Source: an uncultured Burkholderiales bacterium (GTDB lineage Bacteria; Pseudomonadota; Gammaproteobacteria; Burkholderiales; Burkholderiaceae_C). From it: DNA of 64,000 nt. The translations under genes and the position numbers were made by a program. The stretch covers positions 186,001 to 250,000 of the forward strand of contig CAIZHQ010000026.1 of NCBI GenBank assembly GCA_903932865.1, written 5' to 3'. How positions within the stretch are numbered: position 1 is the stretch's first letter; every line of letters begins with the position of its first letter. The notes under the pieces are model-generated. The model was given only the letters and a program-made list of their open reading frames with translations, had not been told where the DNA came from and searched no databases. Positions 1-8,073 of the stretch are shown piece by piece.

Positions 1-21
1 GATCGCCCACAGGGTGGGCTC

Positions 22-216
22 CTACATCTGCATGTCTGCCGGTTCGATGTGCGCCTGACGATACGCCCCTGGCGTCAGCCCCGTCCATCCTTTGAAGGCG
101 CGTTGGAAGGTGCTGGCTTCTGAAAACCCGACCTTGGCGGCCACTTCGAGCAGGGGCAGATCTGACTGGGTGAGGTACTCGACGGCCACGTCGCGGCGCA
201 GGGTTTAGGGTGGGGC
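22..216 (-). pseudogene. Truncated duplicate of the AraC-regulator 3' end
   Basis: This is a second copy of the C-terminal part of the AraC gene at 1084-2148. Bases 41-203 match 1109-1271 with four mismatches in 163 positions by eye. The copy keeps the second helix-turn-helix (EVAAKVGFSEASTF) and the PGAYRQAHIEP tail, then ends in a different short tail with stop TAG at 22-24. Towards its 5' side it has lost 54 bp relative to the intact gene, exactly between two copies of GCGGCGCAGGG. It then meets an in-frame TAA just beyond and loses similarity near 216. It has no start and no DNA-contacting first helix, so it cannot make a regulator. Confidence 0.85.
41..203. repeat. Direct repeat, copy 1 (araC 3' end)
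   Basis: This 163-bp block is repeated in the same orientation at 1109-1271 with four differences: three clustered near 87-104 and one near 160. The two copies flank the MntA/HepT toxin-antitoxin pair and could recombine to delete it. Confidence 0.9.
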
Positions 217-241
217 TTGCCATAGACTTTGTACCAACGGT

Positions 242-592
242 CTATTTGCTGGAAACCGTCTTCACCAATTTATAGAGCTCTGGCAAGTCATTGCGAATGG
301 TTTTCCAGACCATTTCAAAATCCACTTTGTCATAGCCGTGTGACAAACGATTGCGCATGGCGTACATAACCTGCCAAGGGATTTCTTCATTTGCTGCTGC
401 AAATGCAGCATCTACGCGTTGTACGTTGTTGGCCGCCTCACCTATGACCTCAATGTTGCGAATCACCGCATCCTGAATCAGTTCACTGCTCAGAAACTCA
501 AGTTCTTCAACATCCGCTGTGTGGCGCTCAATACGCTCAATCGCAGCAAGAATGTGGCCCAAGTAATCAGGCACGCGCAATGCTTTGTTCAT
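242..592 (-). CDS. hepT: HepT-like toxin (HEPN domain, DUF86)
   Basis: This 116-residue protein is a HEPN-domain RNase toxin of the HepT/DUF86 family. The family motif R-X4-H-X-Y is intact as R80, H85, Y87 in the stretch RNRLSHGY. In known systems the cognate MntA antitoxin neutralises HepT by adding AMP groups to the motif tyrosine. The start overlaps the mntA stop in an ATGA (589-592), so the two are translationally coupled. The gene looks less GC-rich than its neighbours and sits between duplicated araC ends, both consistent with acquisition as a mobile module. The family call is strong from the motif; toxicity is inferred. Confidence 0.9.
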   Translation of the reverse strand: MNKALRVPDYLGHILAAIERIERHTADVEELEFLSSELIQDAVIRNIEVIGEAANNVQRVDAAFAAANEEIPWQVMYAMRNRLSHGYDKVDFEMVWKTIRNDLPELYKLVKTVSSK

Positions 593-879
593 ACCGGGAC
601 AGCCTCGGCCAATACAAAGCTGCGGAACTTCTCAGGTAATGCATTGGGGGTCAACACATCCACTGACACGCCTAAAAGCTTTTCTAACTCCACCTGAATC
701 TTGGCCACGTCCATGAACGTTGTGTTTGGCGTTGGGTCAATCAAAATGTCCAAATCGCTGCCTTCATGGTCATCACCATGCAGCACTGAGCCAAACACAC
801 GGGCATTGCAGGCGCGATGGCGCTCAACCACAGTGCGAATAGCATCGCGGTTGGTTTGCAAAGCAAGAGATGGCTTCAT
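589..879 (-). CDS. mntA: MntA-like antitoxin (minimal nucleotidyltransferase)
   Basis: This 96-residue protein is a single nucleotidyltransferase domain. It shows the exact GS-X10-D-X-D metal-binding signature: G30-S31 in FGSVLHGD, then D42 and D44 in SDLDILID. Members paired with HEPN proteins transfer AMP to the HepT tyrosine and so act as antitoxins. It is transcribed first, upstream of hepT, and overlaps it by four bases. The start is followed by a hydrophilic helix typical of the family. The 204 bp upstream (880-1083) should hold the promoter of the pair; no clear operator was recognised there. Confidence 0.9.
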   Translation of the reverse strand: MKPSLALQTNRDAIRTVVERHRACNARVFGSVLHGDDHEGSDLDILIDPTPNTTFMDVAKIQVELEKLLGVSVDVLTPNALPEKFRSFVLAEAVPV

Positions 880-1083
880 GAGTGTTCTCCCACATTGAAA
901 TCCGATTGATTCATAACTGGTGGTTCACGCTTGCAAGGCAACGCCAAAATCTGAATTGTCGATCAAGATACAGCCGACTTGGCATACGTCAATTCAACAT
1001 CCAAATCCTCGGGGCGAATGACTGTGAACAGCCAGTAGTCTATCGCTGCGAGGACTCTGCTCACACAGAAGCAAGACCTGGGT

Positions 1084-2148
1084 TCACGCCAACGCTTCGT
1101 CCTCAGACGGTTCGATGTGCGCCTGACGATACGCCCCTGGCGTCAGCCCCGTCCAGCCTTTGAAAGCGCGGTGGAAGGTGCTGGCTTCTGAAAACCCGAC
1201 CTTGGCGGCCACTTCGAGCAGGGGCAGGTCTGACTGGGTGAGGTACTCGACGGCCACGTCGCGGCGCAGGGCGTCTTTGATCATTTGGTAGCCCTGGCCT
1301 TCGCGCTGCAGGCGGCGGCGCAGGGTTTGGGGGGTGGTGGCCAGCATGTCGCTGACTTCTTCGAGCGAGGGCATTTCTTCGGCCAGGTAGCGGCGCAGCA
1401 TGCGGCGGATGCGTTCGGTCAGGCTGGCCTGGTCGCGGTACTTGACCAGCAGGCAGGCCGGGGCCTGGTGTAAAAACGCTTCCACGCTTTCGGTGTTTTG
1501 CACCACGGGCAGGTCGAGCCATTTGGCGTCAAAGCGGTAGCCCCACTCACCGTCCATCAGGCGAATGGGGGCCTGGAACAGTTTGGACGCATCGCTGCGT
1601 CGAGCCACGTCGCGGTCTTGGTAGACGACTTCATCCACCGGGATGCGCCGCGCCGCCAGCCAGCACATCACGCCATAACTGAGGAACATGAAGACCCGCA
1701 CGGCGTAGGCCTGGCGGTCATTCAAGGTGTGGCGCGGGCTCATGCGCAGATAAGCCACACCACCGCTGACCACCAGGCGCGGCACAAAGTCGGGCAGCAA
1801 CGCGTGGTAGTAACGCAAACCGGCGCGCAGGGCCTCGCCCATCTTGCGGTGGCCCACCAGCATGCGGCAGCCCATGGCAAACGAACCCAAGGGCAGCGGC
1901 GTGGTGCTCAGGCCCCAAAACTCGTCCCGGTGGTGGCGCACCAGCGCCGTCATCAAGCGGGCAAACTGGGTTTGGGTGACCCGCGCCAGCTTGGATTCGA
2001 GCAACGCAGGCAAGATGCCCGCCCGGCGCAACACGGCGGCACGCTGGTCTTCGTCCTCGATGGCCATGAGCATCTGCACCACCTGGTAAACGGCGATGGT
2101 GTGTTGGATGCTGTGCTGAGTGGAGGATGCGCTTGGCGTGCGTTTCAT
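1084..2148 (-). CDS. AraC family transcriptional regulator
   Basis: This 354-residue regulator has an N-terminal effector-binding region of the Arabinose_bd type (roughly residues 30-210) and a C-terminal AraC double helix-turn-helix (about 250-345). The first recognition helix lies in TPQTLRRRLQ and the second in EVAAKVGFSEASTFHRAF, followed by the family signature GLTPGAYRQ. It lies 25 bp downstream of the CaiB-type CoA-transferase gene on the same strand, so it may be the last gene of that operon or its regulator. Its effector is unknown. Its last 55 codons are duplicated at 22-216. Confidence 0.9.
   Translation of the reverse strand: MKRTPSASSTQHSIQHTIAVYQVVQMLMAIEDEDQRAAVLRRAGILPALLESKLARVTQTQFARLMTALVRHHRDEFWGLSTTPLPLGSFAMGCRMLVGHRKMGEALRAGLRYYHALLPDFVPRLVVSGGVAYLRMSPRHTLNDRQAYAVRVFMFLSYGVMCWLAARRIPVDEVVYQDRDVARRSDASKLFQAPIRLMDGEWGYRFDAKWLDLPVVQNTESVEAFLHQAPACLLVKYRDQASLTERIRRMLRRYLAEEMPSLEEVSDMLATTPQTLRRRLQREGQGYQMIKDALRRDVAVEYLTQSDLPLLEVAAKVGFSEASTFHRAFKGWTGLTPGAYRQAHIEPSEDEALA
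1109..1271. repeat. Direct repeat, copy 2 (inside intact araC-type gene)
   Basis: This is the partner of the 163-bp repeat at 41-203, here within the intact regulator gene. Immediately 3' on the plus strand the intact gene carries the 54-bp segment that copy 1 lacks. That segment is bounded by GCGGCGCAGGG at 1261-1271 and 1315-1325. Confidence 0.9.
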
Positions 2149-2173
2149 GGCTCGGTCGTGAAGGACAGAGCCC

Positions 2174-3361
2174 CTATCCTACGACTTTGCGTTGGCACAA
2201 AACATCAATTTCGGCATCGTCGAGTCCCGCAGCGGTCAGAAGCTCCCGGGTGTGCTGGCCCTGCAGGGGCGCGGGTCGCTGCACTTCAAAGCGGTAGCCG
2301 CTCATCTGCACCGGCATGGCCATTTGTGTCATGGTCTCGCCTTGTGCGGTCTGCACCTGCACCCACATGCCTCGGTCCTGAAAGTGGGGCAGCTGTTGCG
2401 CCTCGTCGAGTTTGAGCACGGGGGTGACGCAGCAGTCGGCACCTGCCAGCATTTGCGCCCAGTGGGCCAGCGGGTGGACTTGCACGGCCTGGGCGACTTC
2501 GCGGCGCACCCAGTCGTTCAAGGCCTGCGTTTTGGGGATGTGGTGCTCGGCCAGATCGGGGCGGCCCAGCAGGGTGCAAAAGGTGTCCCAGAATTTGTGC
2601 TCGAAAGCGCCCACGGCCAGATAGCGGCCGTCTTGCGTGGGGTACAGGCCGTAGCAGGGCAGCGCCCCGGTCAGCTTGTCACCACCGGGCGCGGGCACGC
2701 GGCCCCGGCTGTGCAAGCCAGCCAGCGGGATGACCGCATGGGCCAACACGCCGTCGGCAATCGCCACATCCACATGGCGGCCCTGGCCGGTGCGCTGTGC
2801 GTCGAACAGCGCGGCCAAGATGCCCATGACGGCGGGCATGGTGCCGCCCAGCAAGTCGCCCATGGGCAGGTTGGACAGGGCCAGCTCGCCAGCAGGCGTG
2901 CCCACTTGGTCGGCCACACCGGCATAGCCGCAGTAGTTGAGGTCATGCCCGGCCTTTTGGCTGAGCGGCCCGGTCTGGCCGTAGCCACTGATGCTGCAGT
3001 ACACCAGGCGCGGGTTGCGTGCACGCACCACGTCATAACCCAAACCCAGCCGGGCCATCACGCCGGGGCGAAAGCCTTCGACCAGCACGTCGGTGGTCTC
3101 GCACAACTTGAGCAAGAGCTGCACGCCTTCGGGGTGCTTCAGGTCCAGGCGCATGCCGCGTTTGTTGCGGTTGAGCATTTCGCGCACGGCAAGCGAGGCG
3201 TAGTCGCCTGCGCCCAGGTCTTCGATCTTGATGACATCGGCCCCCAGGTCGGCCAAGTGCAGGGTGCACATGGGGCCGGGCAGCAATCGGGTGAGGTCGA
3301 GCACGCGCACGCCTTGCAGCGGTGGGCGGTTGGGCTGCGAATTGAGGGCTGTGCTGTTCAT
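2174..3361 (-). CDS. CaiB/BaiF family (class III) CoA-transferase
   Basis: This 395-residue protein is a family III CoA-transferase, which moves CoA between carboxylic acids (or, in the racemase branch, epimerises 2-methylacyl-CoAs). The N-terminal signature VRVLDLTRLLPGPMC and the GADVIKIED strand are clear. The expected catalytic aspartate is D169 in MGDLLGG. The sequence leans towards the alpha-methylacyl-CoA racemase branch. The start overlaps the stop of the upstream acyl-CoA ligase gene (ATGA at 3358-3361), so both work in one pathway. The substrate cannot be read from sequence. Confidence 0.9.
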   Translation of the reverse strand: MNSTALNSQPNRPPLQGVRVLDLTRLLPGPMCTLHLADLGADVIKIEDLGAGDYASLAVREMLNRNKRGMRLDLKHPEGVQLLLKLCETTDVLVEGFRPGVMARLGLGYDVVRARNPRLVYCSISGYGQTGPLSQKAGHDLNYCGYAGVADQVGTPAGELALSNLPMGDLLGGTMPAVMGILAALFDAQRTGQGRHVDVAIADGVLAHAVIPLAGLHSRGRVPAPGGDKLTGALPCYGLYPTQDGRYLAVGAFEHKFWDTFCTLLGRPDLAEHHIPKTQALNDWVRREVAQAVQVHPLAHWAQMLAGADCCVTPVLKLDEAQQLPHFQDRGMWVQVQTAQGETMTQMAMPVQMSGYRFEVQRPAPLQGQHTRELLTAAGLDDAEIDVLCQRKVVG

Positions 3362-4902
3362 GCGGCGCTGCCTTGCGCCACGGATTTGCGCAGTTCGGTT
3401 TTTTGGACTTTGCCTGCAGCCGTGAGTGGCAGCTTGTCGCGGAACTCATAACTCTTGGGGCATTTGTAGCCGCTGATCAACGCGTGGCAGTGCGCCGAAA
3501 GTTCTTCAGCGTTGGCCTGCGCACCGGGCTTGAGCACGACGACGGCGTGCACGGCCTCGCCCCATTTCTCGTGGGGCACGCCAATGACGGCGCACATCGA
3601 CACCGCCGGGTGGCTGGTGAGGGTGCTTTCCACCTCGGCCGGGTAGACGTTTTCGCCGCCGGTGATGACCATGTCCTTGATGCGGTCGATCACGTACAGG
3701 TAGCCGTGCGCGTCCATCACGCCGCCGTCTCCGGTGTGCAGCCAGCCGCCGGCCAAAGCCTTGCGGGTGTCTTCTTCGCGGCCCCAATAGCCTTGCATCA
3801 CCGCCGGGCCGCGCACCAAGATCTCGCCGGGTGTTCCGGGTGGCAATTCGCGCCCTTGCGCGTCGGCGATGCGGATCTCGGCCGACACCCCGGCCTGCCC
3901 AGCCGAGCGGATGCGCTCGCTGTCCAAGAAAGCCGCGTCGCGCAAGATCGGCAGCGCCGAGACGGCGGCCGAGGTTTCGGTCATGCCATACACATGGATG
4001 AAGTTCACATCGGGGAAAGCCTGCAGCGCACGCCTGAGCAGCGGCAGCGTGATGGGCGCCGCGCCCCACAAAATACGCTCCAACTTGGGCAGGCCCTGCG
4101 GGTCAAAGCCGGGGGTGTCGAGCAGCATTTGCAGCATGCTGGGCACGATGACCAGGTCGTTCACGCCTTCGCGGGCCATGATTTCGACCACGGGCTGGGG
4201 CTGAAATGCAGGCACCGTCACACAGGTGCCGCCCACCACCGTCTGGCCGAGCATGCGGCCCAGCCCCGCCACATGGAACATGGGTGAGGTGAGCAAAGTG
4301 ACGTAATGCGGCGGGTTGGGCACCTCGGCCATGCGCCCCACCAGCGAGGCCCAGAGGTTGCCGTGCGAGAGCATCACGCCCTTGGGGAAACCGGTGGTGC
4401 CCCCGGTGTAAACGATGGCGGCCAGGGTGTCGGGCGCGCTGCGCACATCTTCCATGGGGACGGCTGCAGCCAGTTGCGCCTCCAGCGGCAGATAGCCCGT
4501 CGGGGCCTGGGTTTCACCGATATACAGACGCTGGCGCAGTGCGGGCAGGGGTTGTGTGATGGCTTGCGCGGTGGCCATCAGGCTGTCGTCCACCGCCAAG
4601 GCGCTGGCGCCACAGTCGCCCAAGGCGTAGGCCACTTCGGCGGCGGTCCAGCGGGTGTTGATCGGGTTGATCACCAGCCCCGCCCAGGCCCCGGCCAACA
4701 GCAACTCGATCATGCGGTCGCTGTTCAGCGCCAGCACGGACAAGCGCTCGCCGGGTTGCAAGCCCAGCGAACGGAGCGCGGACGCGGTGCGGGCCACCCG
4801 GTCCACCAATTGCCGGTAGGTCTGGCGGCGCGTGCCTGTGACGGTGGCGATCTTGTCGGGGTGCCTTTGCATCGAGCGGTGCAAACCAGCGGTGAGGTAC
4901 AT
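3358..4902 (-). CDS. AMP-forming acyl-CoA ligase
   Basis: This 514-residue ANL-superfamily enzyme activates a carboxylic acid with ATP and CoA. The nucleotide loop YTGGTTGFPKG is at about 165-175, followed by YGMTET, the TGD motif in WLHTGDGG, and the C-terminal catalytic lysine region AAGKVQKTEL. The start at 4902 was chosen because AGGAGA precedes it at good spacing and the protein then begins like its homologues. An upstream in-frame ATG at 5028 would add 42 unconserved residues. It is the first gene of the ligase/CoA-transferase operon. The chain length or aromatic nature of the substrate is unknown. Confidence 0.9.
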   Translation of the reverse strand: MYLTAGLHRSMQRHPDKIATVTGTRRQTYRQLVDRVARTASALRSLGLQPGERLSVLALNSDRMIELLLAGAWAGLVINPINTRWTAAEVAYALGDCGASALAVDDSLMATAQAITQPLPALRQRLYIGETQAPTGYLPLEAQLAAAVPMEDVRSAPDTLAAIVYTGGTTGFPKGVMLSHGNLWASLVGRMAEVPNPPHYVTLLTSPMFHVAGLGRMLGQTVVGGTCVTVPAFQPQPVVEIMAREGVNDLVIVPSMLQMLLDTPGFDPQGLPKLERILWGAAPITLPLLRRALQAFPDVNFIHVYGMTETSAAVSALPILRDAAFLDSERIRSAGQAGVSAEIRIADAQGRELPPGTPGEILVRGPAVMQGYWGREEDTRKALAGGWLHTGDGGVMDAHGYLYVIDRIKDMVITGGENVYPAEVESTLTSHPAVSMCAVIGVPHEKWGEAVHAVVVLKPGAQANAEELSAHCHALISGYKCPKSYEFRDKLPLTAAGKVQKTELRKSVAQGSAA

Positions 4903-5112
4903 GCTTGTGTCTCCTGCAGCCAGACCTGCTTGTGCGGGATTATGCGGATGGCAGTGCCTTGATTGAACCCAAACAGCCACACGGCTGCAATCGCCCGAAG
5001 GCTCAAAAGGATTGGCGAAATGTGACACCGTGAAAGCAACAAGCCTGTTGGCTTTTCATCAAGGCGTCATCTCCACCCTCAACCATGATGGAATTGTTGA
5101 GATAAACTTTTC

Positions 5113-5865
5113 ATGGCCTCTTCATTGAACAAAGTCCTGATCGTTGGAAGCGCACCCGATGCGGTCAGAGCTGCCGAGTGGGACACCTCCTGTTTTACCC
5201 ACACCATCGTGATCAACAACGCTTGGAAGGCCTGCCCGTCCTGGAATTGCCTGATTTACCCGGAAGACTTTCCCTTCGATAGACACCCCAGTGCGGGCGA
5301 TCTTTGCGGCAAACGTGTGGTCACTGCCAAACAGTTTGTACCTGTCCAAAATCAGTTTGGCGGCTTTGTGTATGCGGGCGGCACCATGTCTTTCACGGCC
5401 GGGTATTGGGCACTGGGCGCTCTGAAGCCCGATGTCATCGCGTACATCGGGTGCGACATGGTCTACGAGGCCAAACCCGGGCAGAGCACCCATTTTTACG
5501 GATCCGGCACGGCCGATCCATTGCGTGCCGATGTCACCTTGCAAAGCCTGGAAGCCAAATCTTTGCGTTTGATGGCTTTGGCCCGTCGCCAAGGCTGCGC
5601 CGTGGTCAATCTCTCGGAGCTTGAAAGCTCCAGGCTTTGTTTTCCACGCCTGACATTTAAAGATTTGGCGTCGATGACCCAAAAGCCAAACCATCCAACA
5701 CAACTCGCCACTGTCGTTCAAACCGCCTTACGCGCCGAGGCCGATGTGGGCTATTGGGTCGAATCGGGTCGGTATTGGGAAGAGCACGATCAATTTGATC
5801 GGCAGACTTTGCATGACATTGATTCGCTATGGCTGGCCACCGCTCCTGAGATGGCTCTGGCCTGA
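5113..5865 (+). CDS. Unrecognised protein, possibly DUF115/GT42-like Rossmann enzyme
   Basis: I do not recognise this 250-residue protein with certainty. It opens with a nucleotide-binding-like strand-loop KVLIVGSAPDA, then VINNAWKACPSW. Near residue 110-120 comes GALKPDVIAYIGCDMVY, followed by THFYG. That order (glycine loop, NNxW segment, a late hydrophobic strand ending in an aspartate) recalls DUF115/Maf-type and GT42 sialyltransferase-like proteins, which would suggest sugar transfer. It has no signal peptide. It is divergent from the ligase operon and is followed after 55 bp by a small zinc-ribbon gene. Confidence 0.55.
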   Translation: MASSLNKVLIVGSAPDAVRAAEWDTSCFTHTIVINNAWKACPSWNCLIYPEDFPFDRHPSAGDLCGKRVVTAKQFVPVQNQFGGFVYAGGTMSFTAGYWALGALKPDVIAYIGCDMVYEAKPGQSTHFYGSGTADPLRADVTLQSLEAKSLRLMALARRQGCAVVNLSELESSRLCFPRLTFKDLASMTQKPNHPTQLATVVQTALRAEADVGYWVESGRYWEEHDQFDRQTLHDIDSLWLATAPEMALA

Positions 5866-5920
5866 CATGCCTTCACAAATTCAGTCTCGTTTTATCTTTT
5901 CACAAAGCCACCCACACACC

Positions 5921-6154
5921 ATGACCACAGCACTCAAGCTTGAAGCCGACTCCATCATGGCCTCCGATGGTCTTCGCTACACCTTCAAAGGGGGCGGCTC
6001 GCCCTTCCAGGATTCGGCCAATATGGGCACCATGAGTTGTTACCGGTGCGGGCTGCACAAGCCCCGCTCGCTGGGTACGTTCACCCGCTTTTTGAACCAG
6101 CGGACTTTCATGTGCCAAGGATGCACATCCAAGTACGCCAAGCCCCGCGACTGA
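5921..6154 (+). CDS. Small zinc-ribbon protein, unknown function
   Basis: This 77-residue protein carries two CxxC knuckles, CYRCG and CQGC, separated by 24 residues that include the basic stretch LHKPRSLGTFTRF. That is the layout of a treble-clef or zinc-ribbon fold. The ATG at 5921 gives a compact protein; a second ATG at 5957 is also possible, and no strong ribosome site decides between them. It follows the unrecognised gene at 5113-5865 on the same strand. A role in nucleic-acid binding is possible but not shown. Confidence 0.65.
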   Translation: MTTALKLEADSIMASDGLRYTFKGGGSPFQDSANMGTMSCYRCGLHKPRSLGTFTRFLNQRTFMCQGCTSKYAKPRD

Positions 6155-6186
6155 ATGGGCCGTTTGAGTTCGGGGTTGGCTTTGGC

Positions 6187-6208
6187 GGTCTGAGTTAAGG
6201 CTCAGACC
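6187..6208. terminator. Perfect hairpin across the dctQM stop codon
   Basis: GGTCTGAG (6187-6194) pairs perfectly with CTCAGACC (6201-6208) around a six-base loop. It includes the TGA stop of the TRAP permease gene and lies between two convergent genes. No T-run follows on either strand, so it may be an mRNA-stabilising 3' stem rather than a classical terminator. Confidence 0.45.
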
Positions 6209-8073
6209 TGTGCGCCGAACAGAGCGGGTAGCCCTGTCGCCAGCCATGGAACCGAAGCAATGGCCAATGTGCCCAAGAAAATGGCCAACAAGGCCGGCAA
6301 CACCGCCACAGCCACTTCACTCACTGGCTTTTTGAACATGGCCGACGAAAAGTAAATGTTCATGCCCGCCGGTGGACACAGAAAACCCATTTCCATGGCG
6401 GCCAAGAAGATGATGCCAAAGTGAACCGGATCAATGCCATAACTCATGGCCACGGGCAAGAGCAAGGGCACCAACACCACAATGGCGGCATAAATTTCCA
6501 TGAGTGCACCGGCCAGCAGCAAAAACGCTGTCAGTGCCAGCAAGAACAAGAACTTATTGGGGATGGCGGTTTGCACGGCTTCGATGGCGGCATCCGGTAT
6601 GCCCGCGTCAATTAAAAAGTTGGTCAATGCCAAGGCCATGCCCAAAATTAACAGCACACCACCAATGATCTGAGCCGATTCACTCAGGCATTGACCAAGC
6701 AAACGCCAGCCCAGTTCACGGTGGCCCCAAGCTTGGGTCAAGATGGCATACAGCGCGGTGACCGCCGCGCTTTCGGTGGGCGTGGCCAAGCCACTGACCA
6801 AGGAGCCGATGGCCACCACGGGGGCGAGGATTTCCCATTTGGCAGCCCAAACCGATGGCCAAAGCAAAGGTCTTTGTAAGGGCGACGCCGATGGCGCTGG
6901 GGCAATGGCTGCGTGGCTTGCGCTGCTGGTTTGGCGCAAATACCCCCCAAACACCAACAAAAAAGCCACCATGACCAAGGCGGGCAGCAAGCCCGCCAAG
7001 AACATGGTGTTGATGGGCACGCGGGCGATGATGGCGTACATGATGAGTGGCACAGAAGGTGCCAGCAAAACGCCCAAAGCACTGGCGCTGGTCACCAAAC
7101 TGATACCCCGTTTCTCGGGATAGCCCGCTTTGAGCAGCAAGGGCAACAACAAGCCGCCCAAAGCCAATATGGTCACCCCGCTGCCCCCGGTGAAGGCCGT
7201 GAAACACGAGCACAACAAGGCAGCGGCCAGCACCGTGCCCGTGGCGCCTTGCCCCAACAAGGCCACAAACAAAGTGCCCAGTCTTTGCGCGGCGCCCGTG
7301 CGTGCAAACACCAAGCCCGCCAAGGTGAACAAGGGCAAGGCAGGCAAAGACGGGTTCACGGTGATTTGGTAGTGCGATAGCGCAACCGACGCCAATGGCA
7401 TACCGTCTTGCCAAAATAAAGCCAGCGCCAAGCCACCCAGCACCGCAAAAATCGGCGCACCCGCCAACAAAGCCACCAGCAAAAGCATGAGTGCTGGCCA
7501 CAGGGGTATGGCCGTGCCGTCGAATTGTGCAACCCCCATCGCACCGAGCAAGGTGAGCAGCAAACCGGACAAGTACTGCAGCGGCCAAGCGCTTACAAAA
7601 TGGGCGCAGCGCTGTCCCAACTTCAATCCCAACAAAGCGAAGCCCAAAGGCATGCTGGCCTGCACCCACCAAATGGGGATGCCATAGGCCAGAATTTGGG
7701 CTGCCCCGCGTTCACTGTCCACCAAACGCCAACTGCTCACGGCCAACATGCCGCAGAGCAAGGCCGATAAGCCATAGGCAAAGACCAGCGCCCAGTGCTT
7801 GGTACCGTTGTTTACGGCATTGCCATGGTCGCGCACACCGCCGCCCAGCGTGGTCAGGTGCCCATGCCGCTCGGCCGCCAAAGCGCCCCACATGGTCAGC
7901 ACCAGGCCCAGGTGCTGAACCAACAAGGGAGCGTTTTCGATACCGCTGCCCATCCAAGGACGCATCACAATTTCAACAACCGGAATCAACACCATCAGCG
8001 CCAACGCGGTCGAGGACAACCATTCATCAATGGGCCATACGCTTTTTTGAGGGGTCTCTGAATGTGGTGTCAC
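6202..8073 (-). CDS. TRAP transporter fused small/large permease (DctQM)
   Basis: This 623-residue membrane protein joins both TRAP membrane subunits. A DctQ-like four-helix domain covers about residues 1-160. A DctM domain of the ion-transporter superfamily, with a dozen or so helices, follows from about 190 to the end; it includes the GGSGVTILALGG segment and the conserved PPAGMNIYF near the C terminus. It would import an organic acid using a sodium or proton gradient, fed by the binding protein encoded just upstream. The start is GTG and overlaps the dctP stop (GTGA at 8070-8073). A TatT lipoprotein gene begins the operon. Confidence 0.93.
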   Translation of the reverse strand: MTPHSETPQKSVWPIDEWLSSTALALMVLIPVVEIVMRPWMGSGIENAPLLVQHLGLVLTMWGALAAERHGHLTTLGGGVRDHGNAVNNGTKHWALVFAYGLSALLCGMLAVSSWRLVDSERGAAQILAYGIPIWWVQASMPLGFALLGLKLGQRCAHFVSAWPLQYLSGLLLTLLGAMGVAQFDGTAIPLWPALMLLLVALLAGAPIFAVLGGLALALFWQDGMPLASVALSHYQITVNPSLPALPLFTLAGLVFARTGAAQRLGTLFVALLGQGATGTVLAAALLCSCFTAFTGGSGVTILALGGLLLPLLLKAGYPEKRGISLVTSASALGVLLAPSVPLIMYAIIARVPINTMFLAGLLPALVMVAFLLVFGGYLRQTSSASHAAIAPAPSASPLQRPLLWPSVWAAKWEILAPVVAIGSLVSGLATPTESAAVTALYAILTQAWGHRELGWRLLGQCLSESAQIIGGVLLILGMALALTNFLIDAGIPDAAIEAVQTAIPNKFLFLLALTAFLLLAGALMEIYAAIVVLVPLLLPVAMSYGIDPVHFGIIFLAAMEMGFLCPPAGMNIYFSSAMFKKPVSEVAVAVLPALLAIFLGTLAIASVPWLATGLPALFGAQV

